A stretch of 23,090 nucleotides of DNA from Acidimicrobiales bacterium (GTDB lineage Bacteria > Actinomycetota > Acidimicrobiia > Acidimicrobiales > Palsa-688), in the NCBI GenBank assembly GCA_019241495.1, contig JAFAWZ010000168.1:1-23090 (forward strand). Reading direction: 5' to 3'. The notes under the pieces are model-generated. The model searched no databases, had not been told where the DNA came from, and was given only the letters and a program-made list of their open reading frames with translations. Below, in pieces: positions 21,001 through 23,090 of this stretch. Position numbers and translations under genes: made by a program. Each line of letters starts with the position of its first letter. Within the stretch, counting starts at the first letter, position 1.

Positions 21001-22544
21001 CGAGTGCCGCGGCTCCTGAGTCCCGGAATGGTCGCGCTCGTCGTTCTACCGCGACCGCCACGTTCGGTTCCTCACGACGGGAGAGTCACGATTCAAGCGC
21101 CTTCTACCTGCGCTTTGTGGCCCCAGAGCTGTCTCGCGACACCGCTATTGCACAGACGAAGAAGGTCGACGTCATCTACAAGCATGATGCACGTGACATG
21201 CGCCAGGTCGAGTCCAACTCGGTTGCTCTTGTTGTTACCTCACCGCCATACTTTGCCGGCAAGGAGTATGAGGAAACTCTCGGAACGAACGGTGTCCCTG
21301 GAACGTATTTCGAGTACCTCGCCTTGCTACGTGAGGTCTTCGACGAGTGCAAGCGCGTCCTTGAGCCCGGAGGTCGCATTGCCATCAACGTTGCAAACCT
21401 CGGGAGGCGACCCTACCGATCGTTAGCAGGGGACGTTACGGAAATCCTCCAGGATCTCGGTCTGCTCATGCGAGGCGAGGTCGTGTGGTGGAAAGGACGT
21501 GCAGCAGGAGGATCGTGCGCTTGGGGAACGTTTCAGCACCCGAGTAATCCCGTATTGCGAGACATCACAGAGAGGATTGTTATAGCGAGCAAAGGTCGAT
21601 TCGACCGCGCGTTAAGGCCCGAGGATCGGTTGCGCCTCAAATTGCCGTCGACTGCCACTATCTCACGAGACGAGTTCCTTGAGGCGACCACGGACCTGTG
21701 GGAGATCCCCCCCGAAAGCGCTACGAGGGTTGGACATCCTGCACCATTTCCAGTCGAACTTCCGAAGCGCCTGATAGAGCTGCATACATACGAAGGTGAT
21801 GTTGTGCTGGACCCGTTCATCGGCTCAGGGACAACGGCGGTCGCTGCCATGAGAACGGAGCGACATTACATCGGGTTCGATACCGATCAGTCGTACGTAA
21901 CTCGCGCCAAAGAGCGGATCGCTGAAGAAAGGACTCGTCTGCGGCGGAAGGAATCTATTGTCAAGGTGCCATTCAGGGTTCAGCTACCAGCGATCGCACA
22001 TGCCGACGAGACTGAAGACTTTCAGTCCCGGGCCGTTCGGGAAGGCAGGCAGGCGAAGGACCTGGCCGGAATCCTTCTTTCGAGTTGTGGCTTCACTGAC
22101 ATGAGGCCCGATGTCAAGATGTCTACCCTAGGAATCGAGCTGAACTTCATCGCGAGAGATCAAGCGGGACATGACTGGGCCTTCGACGTTTCCGGAGCGT
22201 TCACTTCTAGCCGTGCTGGATTGCGGCGGACAGACACCCTTTGGAAGGCGCTTGGCAAGGCAGCCGTTCTACATGAAGGCCACGGAGAACTGCCTCTCGT
22301 TCTTCTGACGACGGATGCGCCCGCCCGTGGAAGTGCGGGATACGCCGCTCTGAAGGTGATGATGGGGTCCAGGCGACCAGTTTTCGACCTGATTGAGCTC
22401 TTAAACACACGTGATCAGGAACGGCTGCGGGACTATGCGCTGCGGGGACATCCCGATCGCCGATCATGCCGTCCGACCGCACATTCATCATCGAGATCGC
22501 AACAGGGCTCGGCATGCTCGGAGACACCGGACTCGACTCCGTGA
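20997..22544 (+). CDS. Beta-class DNA methyltransferase with nuclease-like C-terminal extension
   Basis: The protein has 515 aa. Motif IV 'TSPPYFAGKEYE' (81-92) comes first and motif I 'LDPFIGSGTTAVAA' (271-284) later, so motif order is that of the beta class; 'SPPY' is typical of N4-cytosine (less often N6-adenine) methylation. After the catalytic domain (about 55-310), residues about 345-465 form an extra domain: 'LGIELNFIARDQ', 'WAFDVSGAFTSS', 'RTDTLWKALGKAAVLHE' and 'LPLVLLTTDAP'. Its acidic residues on adjacent strands resemble a degenerate PD-(D/E)XK nuclease fold. Base composition is clearly less GC-rich than its neighbours, suggesting recent acquisition. The last 33 or so residues (after 'RDYALRG') look out of frame. 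It is coupled to the RHH gene. No separate restriction gene is visible. Confidence 0.85.
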   Translation: MTSAAAPESRNGRARRSTATATFGSSRRESHDSSAFYLRFVAPELSRDTAIAQTKKVDVIYKHDARDMRQVESNSVALVVTSPPYFAGKEYEETLGTNGVPGTYFEYLALLREVFDECKRVLEPGGRIAINVANLGRRPYRSLAGDVTEILQDLGLLMRGEVVWWKGRAAGGSCAWGTFQHPSNPVLRDITERIVIASKGRFDRALRPEDRLRLKLPSTATISRDEFLEATTDLWEIPPESATRVGHPAPFPVELPKRLIELHTYEGDVVLDPFIGSGTTAVAAMRTERHYIGFDTDQSYVTRAKERIAEERTRLRRKESIVKVPFRVQLPAIAHADETEDFQSRAVREGRQAKDLAGILLSSCGFTDMRPDVKMSTLGIELNFIARDQAGHDWAFDVSGAFTSSRAGLRRTDTLWKALGKAAVLHEGHGELPLVLLTTDAPARGSAGYAALKVMMGSRRPVFDLIELLNTRDQERLRDYALRGHPDRRSCRPTAHSSSRSQQGSACSETPDSTP

Positions 22545-22556
22545 TCAAGCGATGCC

Positions 22557-23090
22557 TCATATCTCCTTCTGCGGCACCGCGATTGATGGAGCGGGTTCGC
22601 GTCTTGCGTAGTCGACGAGCCCTTGGCGTAAGAGGTCGATGGCCTTCTCGCCTTCTCGTCGAAGCTCGCGGCGCAGGCTAGGGACGTCGGGAGGGCCTTC
22701 GAGCAGCCGTCGGCGCACGTAATTGATGAGCGTGCCGTGCAGCCCGACCAGGGTGCTCGCCACGACCCCGGGCCGCAGGTCGTGTTCTCGGGCGTCGGTC
22801 TCTTCGCGAAGCAGCTGGGCGACGGCCTCGGTGCAGCCGGCGAGGATCTGGCGCTCCCGGTTGAGAAGCGTAGGGCTGGCCGCGATCATGCGGCTGGCGC
22901 CGATGAGCGCCTCTTGGGCGGTCTTGTCCGTCGCAGCGAGGAACCCCCTGGGCTCGATCACGAACCGGCCAAAGGCGTCGAGCACCGACACACCGGCCGG
23001 ACGATTGCGGATGGCGTCGAGCAACTCCGCTTCAAAGGCCTCCATCCCGTAGTAGACGAGGTCCTCCTTGGTGGGGAAGTAGTTGAACAC
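22557..23090 (-). CDS. TetR family transcriptional regulator (N-terminus beyond right edge)
   Basis: The frame is open to the window edge, and the first visible residues 'VFNYFPTKEDLVYYGMEAFEAELL' are the end of the TetR HTH (typically '..lY.yF.sKe.L'). The DNA-binding helices before it therefore lie outside the window. The 177 visible residues form the all-helical ligand-binding domain, containing 'LIGASRMIAASPTLLNRERQILAGCTEAVAQLLREETD' and 'VVASTLVGLHGTLINYVRRRLLEG' as in actinobacterial MftR-like regulators. Its stop is 12 bp from the convergent DNA methyltransferase stop. GC content returns to the high local level here. Targets are unknown. Confidence 0.88.
   Translation of the reverse strand: MFNYFPTKEDLVYYGMEAFEAELLDAIRNRPAGVSVLDAFGRFVIEPRGFLAATDKTAQEALIGASRMIAASPTLLNRERQILAGCTEAVAQLLREETDAREHDLRPGVVASTLVGLHGTLINYVRRRLLEGPPDVPSLRRELRREGEKAIDLLRQGLVDYARREPAPSIAVPQKEI

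Noticed and set aside
1..23090. tRNA, rRNA, CRISPR arrays, transposases and att-like direct repeats
   Set aside because: I looked for cloverleaf-like conserved arms, regular spaced repeats and transposase motifs on both strands by eye and found none. A dedicated scan would be more sensitive.

Overview
The window is about 23 kb of GC-rich DNA with strong GC bias at third codon positions. The gene families present are an F420-dependent luciferase-like oxidoreductase, a DUF2236 protein, a COG4315 secreted-repeat lipoprotein, a PepSY protein, a DoxX protein, a prokaryotic metallothionein and TetR. Together they suggest an actinobacterium, possibly of the Acidimicrobiia type; this is inferred from gene families and composition, because no rRNA or other marker gene is present. 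No tRNA, rRNA, CRISPR array or insertion sequence was recognised.

Layout. Positions 1-2533 hold the end of a DUF2236/MpaB-like gene, an unrecognised reverse-strand gene and a divergent F420-dependent LLM oxidoreductase. Positions 2685-12897 form a polysaccharide locus. It contains a GH8 glucanase, an AT-richer promoter region at 3774-4043, and a tightly overlapping run of five genes: a GT2 of the dolichyl/polyprenyl-phosphate hexose synthase type, a GT4, a pyruvyl-transferase-like protein, a 901-aa fusion of a Wzx/MVF-type flippase with a GT-C glycosyltransferase, and a BcsA-like synthase. A convergent secreted GH5 glucanase with C-terminal repeats follows. Positions 12988-16733 are on the minus strand: a four-gene overlapping cluster (COG4315 lipoprotein, fatty acid hydroxylase/sterol desaturase family, DoxX, isoprenylcysteine methyltransferase-like) and then a PepSY-like exported protein.

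From 17018 come a 59-aa lipoprotein too short for ordinary gene finding, an MBL-fold protein with a zinc ribbon, and a gene-poor stretch (18061-18688) with small ORFs, a hairpin that presents a Shine-Dalgarno sequence, and terminators. These are followed by a metallothionein, a decayed AraC-type HTH, a SAM-dependent methyltransferase, an RHH regulator translationally coupled to a beta-class DNA methyltransferase with a nuclease-like C-terminal extension, and a TetR gene cut by the right edge.

Working model for the polysaccharide locus (inference). The BcsA-like enzyme makes a beta-glucan-like chain. The GT2 charges a polyprenyl phosphate with a hexose, the flippase half of the fusion moves a lipid-linked sugar outward, and the GT-C half transfers it outside the membrane. 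The GT4 and pyruvyl transferase would add further decoration. The flanking GH8 and GH5 glucanases would trim or release the product. This combination, above all the flippase/GT-C fusion, is the most interesting part of the window.
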